Part shown: positions 1 to 7,403 of the stretch, piece after piece
Numbering within the stretch: position 1 is the first letter of the stretch
Layout of the letters: every line of letters starts with the position of its first letter
From: JBDIBB01 sp039812685
GTDB lineage: Bacteria; Acidobacteriota; Vicinamibacteria; Vicinamibacterales; JAFNAJ01
Length of the DNA: 11,029 nucleotides
Direction: 5' to 3'
NCBI GenBank assembly: GCA_039812685.1
Contig: JBDIBB010000124.1
Location: 1-11,029 of the forward strand
Made by a program: the position numbers and the translations under genes
Notes under the pieces: generated by a model
What the model was told of the DNA's origin: nothing
The model's database searches: none
Seen by the model: only the letters and a program-made list of their open reading frames with translations

Positions 1-486
1 CCGGGCGGATACGAGGAATACCGCTGGAGCCGCGACCAGCAGGCGAAGGCCGCGGAGGCTCCGGCCCGGGCCCCGCGCCCCGCGCCGGCCGCGGCGCCGG
101 CCGTCGTCTCACCCGCTGGCCGCAACGCGCCGCCCGTCAGCCCGCGCGGCAGCCTGGCGGCCGACCTCGCGCCGCCGGAGCCGACGCGCGAGCAGAGGAA
201 GCAGCACGAGGCCGCCCAGCGGCGCCACAGGCGCGCCGTCGAGGCGCTGCGCGCGCGCATCGCCGAGGTGGAGGGGCGCATCAGCGATCGCGAGAGCGCC
301 ATCAAGGCGTTGGAGCAGGCGATGTCGGCGCCCGGTTTCTACGAGAACCACGCCGACAGCAAGCCGGTGCTCGACCAGCACCAGGCGCTGATGTGGGAGG
401 TCGGCGACCTGATGAACCGCTGGGAGATGCTGCAGCAGGAGGCGGCGGCGCTCGACGCGCAGGCGCCGCGCCAGCCGCGAAGCTGA
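1..486 (+). CDS. ABC-F family ATPase, C-terminal fragment (5' end outside window)
   Basis: This is the last 161 codons of a frame open from the left edge to a TGA at 484-486. It begins with PGGYEEYRWSRDQQ, which matches the region just after the second nucleotide-binding domain of ABC-F proteins (Uup/EttA type), where a G-x-Y-x-x-Y segment leads into the C-terminal extension. A Pro/Ala-rich linker follows (about residues 20-60). Next comes a charged, heptad-like helical hairpin (about residues 60-155) with the C-terminal-domain signature SAPGFYENHAD. ABC-F proteins are soluble ATPases that act on ribosomes, in translation factor or antibiotic protection roles; they are not transporters. Uup-like members carry this kind of coiled-coil tail. 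The Walker and signature motifs lie outside the window, so the subfamily cannot be assigned. No downstream gene is close enough to be in an obvious operon: the next CDS starts 318 bases later behind its own promoter. Confidence 0.85.
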   Translation, partial: PGGYEEYRWSRDQQAKAAEAPARAPRPAPAAAPAVVSPAGRNAPPVSPRGSLAADLAPPEPTREQRKQHEAAQRRHRRAVEALRARIAEVEGRISDRESAIKALEQAMSAPGFYENHADSKPVLDQHQALMWEVGDLMNRWEMLQQEAAALDAQAPRQPRS

Positions 487-487
487 T

Positions 488-502
488 CCGGCGCGGAGCC
501 GG
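488..502 (+). terminator. Short GC hairpin just after the ABC-F stop codon
   Basis: CCGGC (488-492) and GCCGG (498-502) form a perfect 5-bp stem around a GCGGA loop, one base after the stop codon. There is no T-run after it, so it is not a canonical intrinsic terminator. Short GC stems are common by chance in DNA of this composition. It is offered only as the best candidate 3' structure for the ABC-F transcript. Confidence 0.2.
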
Positions 503-634
503 CCTGCCACGGCGCGGGGCACGGCCGCGCGGCAATTCTCGCATCCGGTCGCGGAATTCGACGCGCGGCCGGTTCCGCCGCGGCGACCACAGCCCTGGAT
601 CAGCCCGCCCCGCGTCCGCCACGCGGTCGCCCCA

Positions 635-667
635 TTACAGATTCGTCAGACGCCGCCGATTGTGTAA
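635..667. promoter_or_regulatory. Possible upstream activator binding site (imperfect dyad)
   Basis: TTACAGAT (635-642) and TTGTGTAA (660-667) are inverted relative to each other, with 6 of 8 positions pairing and TTACA/TGTAA perfect. A smaller nested palindrome, CGTC-A-GACG, lies at 644-652. The centre is about 118 bases upstream of the start site predicted from the 743-757 promoter, a normal distance for an NtrC-type enhancer site. The natural candidate binder is the response regulator encoded downstream. Only one copy was seen and the half-sites are degenerate, so this is a hypothesis. Confidence 0.3.
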
Positions 668-742
668 GCGGCCGGCACGGTGATGGCCACCCACCGGAAG
701 CCAACCGGCGAACATCCCGCCGGGTGCCGCGGCGGAGCCCCG

Positions 743-757
743 CGGCACGTGCCTTGC
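743..757 (+). promoter_or_regulatory. Sigma-54 (RpoN) -24/-12 promoter of the two-component operon
   Basis: The sequence is CGGCACG-TGCC-TTGC. Against the consensus TGGCACG-N4-TTGC it differs only at the first T; the invariant GG (744-745) and GC (756-757) have the required 12-base register. The predicted start is near 769, giving a leader of about 36 bases to the ATG at 805. This excludes the alternative GTG start of the kinase at 724, which would lie upstream of the transcript. The operon it drives encodes a GAFTGA-containing sigma-54 activator, so functional relevance is plausible. Confidence 0.65.
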
Positions 758-804
758 CCTCACCCGAAGGGGCGGCTCACGACGAGCGCCCCCGGGACAC
801 AGCC

Positions 805-1950
805 ATGCACGCGACCCCGCCCGCCGACCCCGTCTCGCCGCGCCGTCCGCGCCCGCGCGTTCGCGGGGTGCCGTCGGGCTTCTTCCGCGACATCGTCGAG
901 AGCCTGCGCAACGCCGTCATCGCCGTGCGACGCGACGGCCGGCTCGCCGTGATGAACGACGGCGCCTACCGCGCGCTGGGGGTCACTCCGGCGCCGGGCG
1001 ACATCGGCCGCCCCTATGCCGAGGTGCTGCGACCGTGCCCGGAGATCGTGCGCATCCTCTCGAGCGCGTTCGAGCTGAACCTGCTCCCGAATCGTGCCGA
1101 GCTGCGCCTGAAGGGCACCGGCAAGGTGATCGGCTACACGCTGGGCCTGGTGCGTGACGCCGCCGGCGAGGCGACCGGCGCCACGCTGCTGTTCAAGGAC
1201 CTGACCCGCGTGGAGCAGCTCGAGGAGCGGGAGCGGCTTCGCGACCGGCTGGCCGCGCTGGGCGAGATGGCCGCGGCCATCGCCCACGAGGTGAAGAACC
1301 CGCTGGCCGGCATCGAGATCATGGCGGGCCTGCTGAAGCGGCGCGTCGCCGAGTCGGCCGAGGCGCAGTCGCTGCTGAACGAGATCATCCACGAGGCGAA
1401 GATGGCCAACGCCATCGTGATGGAGGTGCTCGAGTTCGTGCGCCCCATCCGCCTGCACGTGGAGCCGGTGGCGCTGGCGCGCGTGGTGGACGAGGCCCTC
1501 GCCATGGCCGAGGCGGTGGTGCCGCGGCGTCGCGTGCGCGTGACCACCGAGCTGCCGGCCGGCCTGGTCGCGGTGGAGGCCGACGCGCAGCAGCTGCGCC
1601 AGCTCGTCACCAACCTGGTGATCAACGCCTTCGAGGCGATGGACGGCAACGGTCGCGTCACGATCGCCGCGCGCCAGGTGGCGGGCGGACACGGCGCGGG
1701 CTGCGTCGAACTCGAGGTGGCCGACGACGGCCCCGGGGTGCCCGACGAGGCGCGCGACCGCATCTTCAGCCCCTTCTTCACCACCAAGCCCCGCGGCTCC
1801 GGCCTCGGGCTCTCCATCGTCCGGAAGATCGTCGACGCGCACGACGGGCGCATCGACGTCTCGAACGGGCCGTCGGGCGGCGCCTGTTTTCGCGTGACGC
1901 TGCCGGTCACCCCGCTGGGTGACGAAGCGAACGCGGGCGAGGCCGCGTGA
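805..1950 (+). CDS. Soluble PAS-domain sensor histidine kinase (NtrB/ZraS-like class)
   Basis: This 381-residue kinase should autophosphorylate on His and pass phosphate to the response regulator encoded 23 bases downstream. A PAS-like sensor domain covers about residues 25-135 (GFFRDIVESLRNAVIAV, then a core ending in ATLLFKDLTRVEQLEE). A short coiled linker leads to the HisKA H-box AAAIAHEVKNPLAGIE, with phospho-acceptor His161. The HATPase_c domain has N-box LVTNLVINAFEAM (270-279), G1 DDGPGV (307-312), F-box FSPFFTTK and G2 GSGLGLS (331-337); all key catalytic motifs are intact. No signal peptide or membrane segment is visible, so it should sense a cytoplasmic cue, unknown from sequence. 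The ATG at 805 is preferred over a GTG at 724 because the extra 27 residues are low-complexity and the sigma-54 promoter at 743-757 would lie inside them. No strong ribosome binding site precedes 805, so the start is less certain than the gene. Confidence 0.92.
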   Translation: MHATPPADPVSPRRPRPRVRGVPSGFFRDIVESLRNAVIAVRRDGRLAVMNDGAYRALGVTPAPGDIGRPYAEVLRPCPEIVRILSSAFELNLLPNRAELRLKGTGKVIGYTLGLVRDAAGEATGATLLFKDLTRVEQLEERERLRDRLAALGEMAAAIAHEVKNPLAGIEIMAGLLKRRVAESAEAQSLLNEIIHEAKMANAIVMEVLEFVRPIRLHVEPVALARVVDEALAMAEAVVPRRRVRVTTELPAGLVAVEADAQQLRQLVTNLVINAFEAMDGNGRVTIAARQVAGGHGAGCVELEVADDGPGVPDEARDRIFSPFFTTKPRGSGLGLSIVRKIVDAHDGRIDVSNGPSGGACFRVTLPVTPLGDEANAGEAA

Positions 1951-1957
1951 TCCCGGC

Positions 1958-1966
1958 AAGGAAGGA
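1958..1966 (+). promoter_or_regulatory. Ribosome binding site fixing the response regulator start
   Basis: AAGGAAGGA lies 7 bases before the ATG at 1974. It selects that ATG over the GTG at 1947, which overlaps the kinase stop codon. Starting at 1974 also puts the receiver domain's MGRILVADD strand directly at the N-terminus, as is usual for this family. Confidence 0.75.
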
Positions 1967-1973
1967 CTGCTTC

Positions 1974-3400
<1,427 letters not shown>

Positions 3401-3404
<4 letters not shown>

Positions 3405-4591
3405 CGCCCCGGGACTGGACGCGCGGTCGTCGCGCCCGGCGGCGCCGCGAGCAGCGTTCCGAACACCGCCGCGGCCCGCTCCATCTCGGCCATCGTGCCG
3501 ATCGACACGCGCGTCCACGTCTCGCACGGCGGAAACGGGCGCCCCACCATCACACCCTCCGCGCGGCACGCCTCCTGGAACGCCTTCGCGTCGCGGCGGA
3601 TGTCGGCGAACACGAAATTGGCCTGCGAGGGCGCCACCGTGAAGCCGAGATCGCCGAAGACCTTCGCGGTGAAGGCCCGCGCCGCCGCGTTGCGAACCCG
3701 CTCCGCACCCAGCGCCCCCCGCGCGCCCAGGGCGGCCTGTCCCGCAGCGAACGCCAGCAGGTTCACGCTGTTGCCCAGCCGCCACGGGGCCATCCGCTTC
3801 ATCGTGTCGGGGTGCCCGACGGCGTAGCCCAGGCGGATGCCGGCCATGCCGTAGGCCTTCGAGAACGTCCGCGTCACGAACACCTTCGGATCGGCCAGCG
3901 CCATCGGCACCGCCGACTCGTACGACGGATCGTCGACGTAATCGTGGTAGGCCTCGTCGATCAGGATGAAGGTGTCGGGAGAGGTCGCCCGTATGCGCGA
4001 CACGAGGCCACGCACCGCGGCCGCGCCGTGCAGCAACCCGGTCGGGTTGTTCGGGTTGCACAGGAACACCAGGCCCGCACCCTTCGCCCGCCCCGCCACC
4101 GCGTCGAGATCGAGTTCGAGCGTGCGGGCGTCGACCGGGATCTCGATCACGGGCCGCCCGAGCTGGCGCGCGCGCGCCGCGGGGCTCTCGAAGGTGGGCA
4201 GGCCGGCTACCAGCGGGTGGCCGGCCGACGTGAACGCGTCGACCGCCATGCGCAGGATCTCGCCCGAGCCCGACCCGGGCAGCACGTGCTCCGGCGTGAC
4301 CCCGTGCGCCTTCGCGAGATCCTGCACCAGCCCGGGCCGCATGAACCGCGGGTACCGGCCCGAATGCCGCAGCGCCGCCCGGACCGCCTCGACGACCTCG
4401 GGGAACGGTCCCACCGGGTTCTCGTTGCTGTCGAGGCGAAGCACCCCGATGGCCGGCTCGGGCTGCCCGCCGCGTGCCAGCCAGCCGGCGGCGGCCTCGG
4501 CGCCGCGCCCGCCAATCGCCATGGCCCCGGCAGCCAGCGCGCCGGCCCGACCGGCACGACCCATGAAACGGCGGCGCGACAGGCGCATCAT
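3401..4591 (-). CDS. HisC-like class I/II PLP aminotransferase with twin-arginine (Tat) signal
   Basis: This 396-residue fold-type I PLP enzyme resembles histidinol-phosphate aminotransferases. Visible motifs: LRLDSNENPVGP near 51-62, PGSGSGEIL (105-113) in the cofactor phosphate region, NPNNPTG (179-185), DEAYHDY (212-218), the PLP lysine Lys245 in TFSKAYGMAG, and Arg361 in TRVSIG for substrate carboxylate. The N-terminus is a Tat signal: LSRRRFMG, an Ala/Gly-rich hydrophobic stretch (about 15-28) and possible cleavage after AEA (about 33). PLP is loaded in the cytoplasm, so Tat export of the folded holoenzyme makes sense, but an exported HisC-like enzyme is unlikely to serve ordinary histidine biosynthesis. 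No his genes are nearby. Its substrate cannot be read from sequence; a periplasmic amino-acid or phosphono-amino-acid role is speculation. The start is the first of two adjacent ATGs (4591 or 4588) behind a strong ribosome binding site. Confidence 0.9.
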
Positions 4592-4593
4592 GT

Positions 4594-4601
4594 CCCCTCC
4601 T
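4594..4601 (-). promoter_or_regulatory. Ribosome binding site of the aminotransferase
   Basis: AGGAGGGG on the minus strand lies 2 bases before the ATG at 4591 and 5 before the ATG at 4588. Measured from the AGGAGG core the spacings are 4 and 7, so the second ATG is slightly better placed. Either start keeps the whole Tat motif, and the site excludes the longer open frame reaching back to 4852. Confidence 0.75.
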
Positions 4602-4614
4602 GGTTGGTGGCGCG

Positions 4615-4620
4615 ATGATA
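4615..4620 (-). promoter_or_regulatory. Possible -10 box for the aminotransferase gene
   Basis: TATCAT on the minus strand matches TATAAT at 5 of 6 positions. It would start transcription near 4608 and leave a leader of about 17 bases. The sequence 17 bases further upstream (TGGCGG) is a poor -35 box, so support is weak. Confidence 0.25.
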
Positions 4621-4687
4621 CGCCGAAGCCGTGCACCCCGCCAGACGCCGCACCGCGCGATCCGGTGGCGGCGCCTCCGGGACGCGG

Positions 4688-4716
4688 TTCACACATCGGC
4701 CCCGTGATGGTATCGT
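4688..4716 (+). promoter_or_regulatory. Sigma-70-like promoter for the RsbRD-like gene
   Basis: TTCACA (4688-4693, 5 of 6 to TTGACA) and TATCGT (4711-4716, 4 of 6 to TATAAT) are separated by exactly 17 bases. Predicted transcription starts near 4723, about 35 bases before the ATG at 4758. This is the best housekeeping-type promoter I see in the window, in a locally AT-richer patch. Confidence 0.5.
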
Positions 4717-4744
4717 TCGTCCTGACAAACCGCGAGGATCGCGG

Positions 4745-4751
4745 AAAGGAG
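4745..4751 (+). promoter_or_regulatory. Ribosome binding site of the RsbRD-like gene
   Basis: AAAGGAG lies 6 bases before the ATG at 4758. It sets the start of the 168-residue protein and excludes the much longer same-frame reading that runs back to 3966 antisense to the aminotransferase. Confidence 0.8.
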
Positions 4752-4757
4752 CAGCTC

Positions 4758-5264
4758 ATGCTCTCCCCCCACCTGATTCGGCAGGTCGAGCAACACGGCG
4801 AGAAGCTCGCCGCGAGCCTCGTCGAGGAGTTGCTCCAGCATCCCGGCACCACCTCCTACCGCACGATCGCGCGCGACGAACTGCTCGCGCACTCGCGCGA
4901 TCTCTACGAGCGCCTCGGCGACTGGCTCGCCGGCCGGTCGCACGCCGAGATCGACGCCAGGTTCGGTCCGCGCGGCGCCAGCCGCTTCGCCGAGAGCGTG
5001 CCCGTCGAGGAAGTGGTGCTCGCGCTCATCATCTCGAAGCGCCGGCTGCGCCGGCACACGAAGGAAGTCAGCGCGCTGAGCAACGCGGCCGAGATCCACG
5101 CCGAGATGGAAGTGGACCAGATGGTGGGCGCCTTCTACGACAAGGTGACGTATGCCATGGTCCGCGGCTACGAGGCTGCCCGCCGCGAGGCCGCCCACCC
5201 GCAGAAGCACGGCACGCCGCTGCTCGGCGCGATGAAGCCGGGCGACATCGGCTGGGTGCCCTGA
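4758..5264 (+). CDS. Small helical protein resembling the RsbRD N-terminal sensor domain
   Basis: This 168-residue cytoplasmic protein appears almost entirely alpha-helical, with no signal peptide or membrane segment. Its pattern resembles the RsbRD_N domain found at the N-terminus of RsbT co-antagonists and some sensor kinases: an opening helix LIRQVEQHGEKLAASLVEEL, then TSYRTIARDELLAHSRDLY, an acidic/aromatic linker, GASRFAESVPVEEVVLALII (73-92), then a basic helix SKRRLRRHTKEV. Such domains act as globin-like or four-helix sensory modules that feed into STAS or kinase outputs. Here there is no output domain: the helices run to about residue 145, then a short tail ends in GDIGWVP. It has its own promoter and ribosome binding site and is divergent from the aminotransferase gene, so it is probably expressed alone and acts on a partner elsewhere. 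The family assignment rests on remembered pattern similarity; an uncharacterised helical family is the alternative. Confidence 0.8.
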   Translation: MLSPHLIRQVEQHGEKLAASLVEELLQHPGTTSYRTIARDELLAHSRDLYERLGDWLAGRSHAEIDARFGPRGASRFAESVPVEEVVLALIISKRRLRRHTKEVSALSNAAEIHAEMEVDQMVGAFYDKVTYAMVRGYEAARREAAHPQKHGTPLLGAMKPGDIGWVP

Positions 5265-5271
5265 CCGGCGC

Positions 5272-5294
5272 GGCGCGCCGTCCGCCGGCGCGCC
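5272..5294. terminator. 9-bp GC hairpin between convergent genes, probable two-way terminator
   Basis: GGCGCGCCG (5272-5280) and CGGCGCGCC (5286-5294) form a perfect 9-bp stem around a TCCGC loop. It lies in the 48-base gap between the plus-strand gene ending at 5264 and the minus-strand gene ending at 5313, where a shared terminator is expected. There is no T-tract on either side, so it may work as a GC-stem terminator or as a 3'-end block to exonucleases. Confidence 0.5.
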
Positions 5295-5312
5295 ACACGC
5301 GGTCGGCCCCGG

Positions 5313-7079
5313 CTACGGCTTGGCCGGCGGCGCCGGGTTCTCGCCCCCGTCCGCGATGAACTGCGCCATCCGCTCCTCGAGCACCGGCAGCGGCACCGAC
5401 CCGATGGCGAGGATGGCGTCGTGGAACTTGCGCTGATCGAACTTCGGCCCGAGTTTCTCCTCGGCCTCCCTGCGATGGCGCCGGATCTGGATCTCACCGA
5501 GCTTGTAGGCAACGGCCTGCCCCGGCCAGGAGATGTAGCGGTCAACCTCCGTCGTGATCTCGTGCTCCGAGAGCGCGGCGTGTTCGCGAAGGTAAGCCTG
5601 CGCCTGCTCGCGCGTCCAGCCGAACTGGTGGATGCCGGTGTCGATGACCAGCCGGCACGCGCGCCACATCTCGTACGTCAGCCGGCCGAAGTCCTCGTAG
5701 GGCGTCTCGTAGATGCCCATCACGGTCCCGAGCCACTCGGTGTAGAGCCCCCAGCCCTCGCCGTAGCCCGAGAAGTAGGTGGAGCGGCGGAACGCGGGGC
5801 GATCCGGCGCCTCCAGCGCCAGCGCCGCCTGGAAGCTGTGGCCGGGCGTGCACTCGTGCAGCGTGAGCGCGGCCAGCGTGTAGAGCGGGCGTGACGGAAG
5901 ATCGTACGTGTTCATGAGGCACGCCTCGAGGCCGCCGCGGCCGCTCGTGTAGATCGGCGCGATCGCATCGGGCACCGGACGCAGCCCGTGCCGGTAGCGC
6001 GGCAGCGTCCCGATCGTGTCGCGCAGCTTCCCGTCGGCCTGCTTCACCACGTAGGCGGAGTAGCCCAGCAGCTCGCGCGGGGTCTTCGCGTAGAACTGCG
6101 GATCGGTCCGCAGGAACGTGAAGAACTCCGCCATCGTCCCCTTGAAGCCCGCCCGCTCCCTGGTGGCTTCCATCTCGGCCTTGATGCGCGCGACCTCCCT
6201 GAGGCCGATGTCGTGGATCTGCTGCGCGGTCAGGTCCAGCGTCGTGTACTTCTCGATCATCGCCTTGTAGAAGGCCTCGCCGTCGGGCATGGCGCTGGCG
6301 GCCAGCGTCGTCCGGGCCCTTGGCATGTACTCGCCGCGGATGAAGGAGAGCAGCCGCACGTAGGTCGGCGCGACGACGTCACGGAACACCTCGGTCGCCG
6401 AGGCCAGGATCTCCTTCCGCTCGGACTCGGGAATCGACGACGGGATCCGCGCAAAGGGCGCGTAGAGCGGGTTGGTCGAATCCGCCGTCGTGTACGGCTC
6501 GATCGTCTTGTCGCGCCCCTCGATCGCCACGCGCGGCACGCTGAACCCCCTCCCGAGGCCGGCGCGCATGTTGGCGATCTGCTCGTCGAAGTAGCGCGGC
6601 AAATCGCGGAGCCGCGACAGGTACCGACGATATCCCTCCGCGTTCGGGAACCCCTGGCCCGGGGCGCCGGCCGTCCAGAAGAACGTGTCGCTGTTGAACG
6701 GTGCCTCGTAGGTCCGGAACCTGATGTCGTTGGCCTGCGCCTGGATGACCGTCCGGAAAATCCGGGCGTTCACGCGCTCTTCGGCCGAGAGCTGGTCGAA
6801 CGGGATCTCGTCGAGCGCGGCCAGGGTCTTCGTCCAGTAGTCGAGCCGCGCCTGCTGCGATGCGGCATCCACCCTGGGGAACCGGTCGCTGACGCCGCGG
6901 TCGGCGGGATCCTCGCTCCGTCCCATGTCCCGCTGCCGCCACGTCCATTCGGCGGTGTAGAGCGCGCGCAGCCGCGCGTCGGCCGAGCCGGCGGCGGCCG
7001 GCGCCTGTGCCGGTGCGGGCCGCGCGGTCAGGAAAACGGCGGCCAGCACGAACAGCAGAGGGATTCGTCTGATCAGCAT
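5313..7079 (-). CDS. Secreted DUF885 family protein, metallopeptidase-like
   Basis: This 588-residue protein has a classic Sec signal peptide: LIRRIPLLFVLAAVFLTAR with predicted cleavage after PAPAQA (about residue 26). No lipobox cysteine is present, so it is likely periplasmic. The mature part is a helical DUF885 protein. It carries the HExxxGH element LHECTPGHSFQ (His408, Glu409, His414), GYGEGWGLYTE with Glu441 as probable third ligand or catalytic partner, CRLVIDTGIH and ISWPGQAVAYKLGE (517-530). These are the hallmark blocks of the family, thought to be zinc-dependent peptidases on the basis of motif and distant similarity; substrates are mostly unknown. One variation: the residue after PGH is Ser where many relatives have a second His. 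The ATG at 7079 is chosen because the signal peptide begins there and GAGG (7089-7092) precedes it by 9 bases; an ATG at 7103 would add eight residues. The gene is monocistronic, converging with the RsbRD-like gene. Confidence 0.9.
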   Translation of the reverse strand: MLIRRIPLLFVLAAVFLTARPAPAQAPAAAGSADARLRALYTAEWTWRQRDMGRSEDPADRGVSDRFPRVDAASQQARLDYWTKTLAALDEIPFDQLSAEERVNARIFRTVIQAQANDIRFRTYEAPFNSDTFFWTAGAPGQGFPNAEGYRRYLSRLRDLPRYFDEQIANMRAGLGRGFSVPRVAIEGRDKTIEPYTTADSTNPLYAPFARIPSSIPESERKEILASATEVFRDVVAPTYVRLLSFIRGEYMPRARTTLAASAMPDGEAFYKAMIEKYTTLDLTAQQIHDIGLREVARIKAEMEATRERAGFKGTMAEFFTFLRTDPQFYAKTPRELLGYSAYVVKQADGKLRDTIGTLPRYRHGLRPVPDAIAPIYTSGRGGLEACLMNTYDLPSRPLYTLAALTLHECTPGHSFQAALALEAPDRPAFRRSTYFSGYGEGWGLYTEWLGTVMGIYETPYEDFGRLTYEMWRACRLVIDTGIHQFGWTREQAQAYLREHAALSEHEITTEVDRYISWPGQAVAYKLGEIQIRRHRREAEEKLGPKFDQRKFHDAILAIGSVPLPVLEERMAQFIADGGENPAPPAKP

Positions 7080-7403
7080 CGATTCTGTCCTCGGGGGCAG
7101 CATCCGGTCACGACACCTGAGCTGGCTGGGTGAGTGTAGCAGGACGGCGGACCATCCTGAGCGCGAGACACCGCGCCGGCCCGCGATCCCCGGGCGAGCA
7201 GGCGGGCGACAGCGATTGCATCCTCGGCCGGCTCGCACCACCCGCGCCGCACATGCGCCGGCGCGATCTCCGCTGCACGCGCGCTCCGTCCCGCCAGCGC
7301 CCACGACACCCGCAGGCCCCTGCCGCACGGCCGTGAGGTGCAGGTGTATCCTGTGGCGCGCGGCAGGCTGATTCGAGGCGGCAGCAGGCGTCGCGCGGCA
7401 GGC
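7080..7403. other. 324-base divergent intergenic region, little recognisable content
   Basis: This gap lies between the starts of the DUF885 gene (minus) and the membrane protein gene (plus). A TACACT -10-like hexamer on the minus strand (7133-7138) could serve the DUF885 gene but lacks a good -35. TATCCT at 7347-7352 on the plus strand could similarly serve the membrane protein. I see no strong hairpin, repeat or conserved small ORF. The membrane protein frame is open back to GTG codons at 7338 and 7344, so up to 66 bases at the right end may be coding. Confidence 0.4.

Larger units (their letters stand above)
487..804. other. 318-base intergenic region holding the two-component operon control signals
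   Basis: This gap separates the ABC-F gene from the histidine kinase gene. Frames open through it read as low-complexity Arg/Pro/Ala products with no recognisable domain, so I treat it as non-coding. It contains a weak hairpin after the ABC-F stop, a locally AT-richer patch at about 634-667 with an imperfect dyad, a weaker sigma-54-like element at 673-687 and a near-consensus sigma-54 promoter at 743-757. The AT-richer patch stands out against the GC-rich surroundings, as expected for a control region. Confidence 0.6.

Noticed and set aside
393..683. A 96-codon frame spanning the end of the ABC-F gene and the following gap, as a possible small gene.
   Set aside because: It starts inside the ABC-F coding region, has no ribosome binding site, and encodes an Arg/Ala/Gly-rich product typical of out-of-frame GC-rich DNA.
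724..804. GTG start at 724 extending the kinase N-terminus by 27 residues.
   Set aside because: The extension is low-complexity and would contain the near-consensus sigma-54 promoter, whose predicted transcript begins after this codon.
3966..4757. Upstream extension, in frame, of the RsbRD-like protein back to 3966.
   Set aside because: It is antisense to the aminotransferase, has no domain, and the ATG at 4758 has a strong ribosome binding site and promoter.
5988..7133. A 381-codon plus-strand frame antisense to the DUF885 gene.
   Set aside because: Arg/His/Leu-rich translation with no domain; the minus strand holds a signal peptide and a full set of DUF885 motifs.
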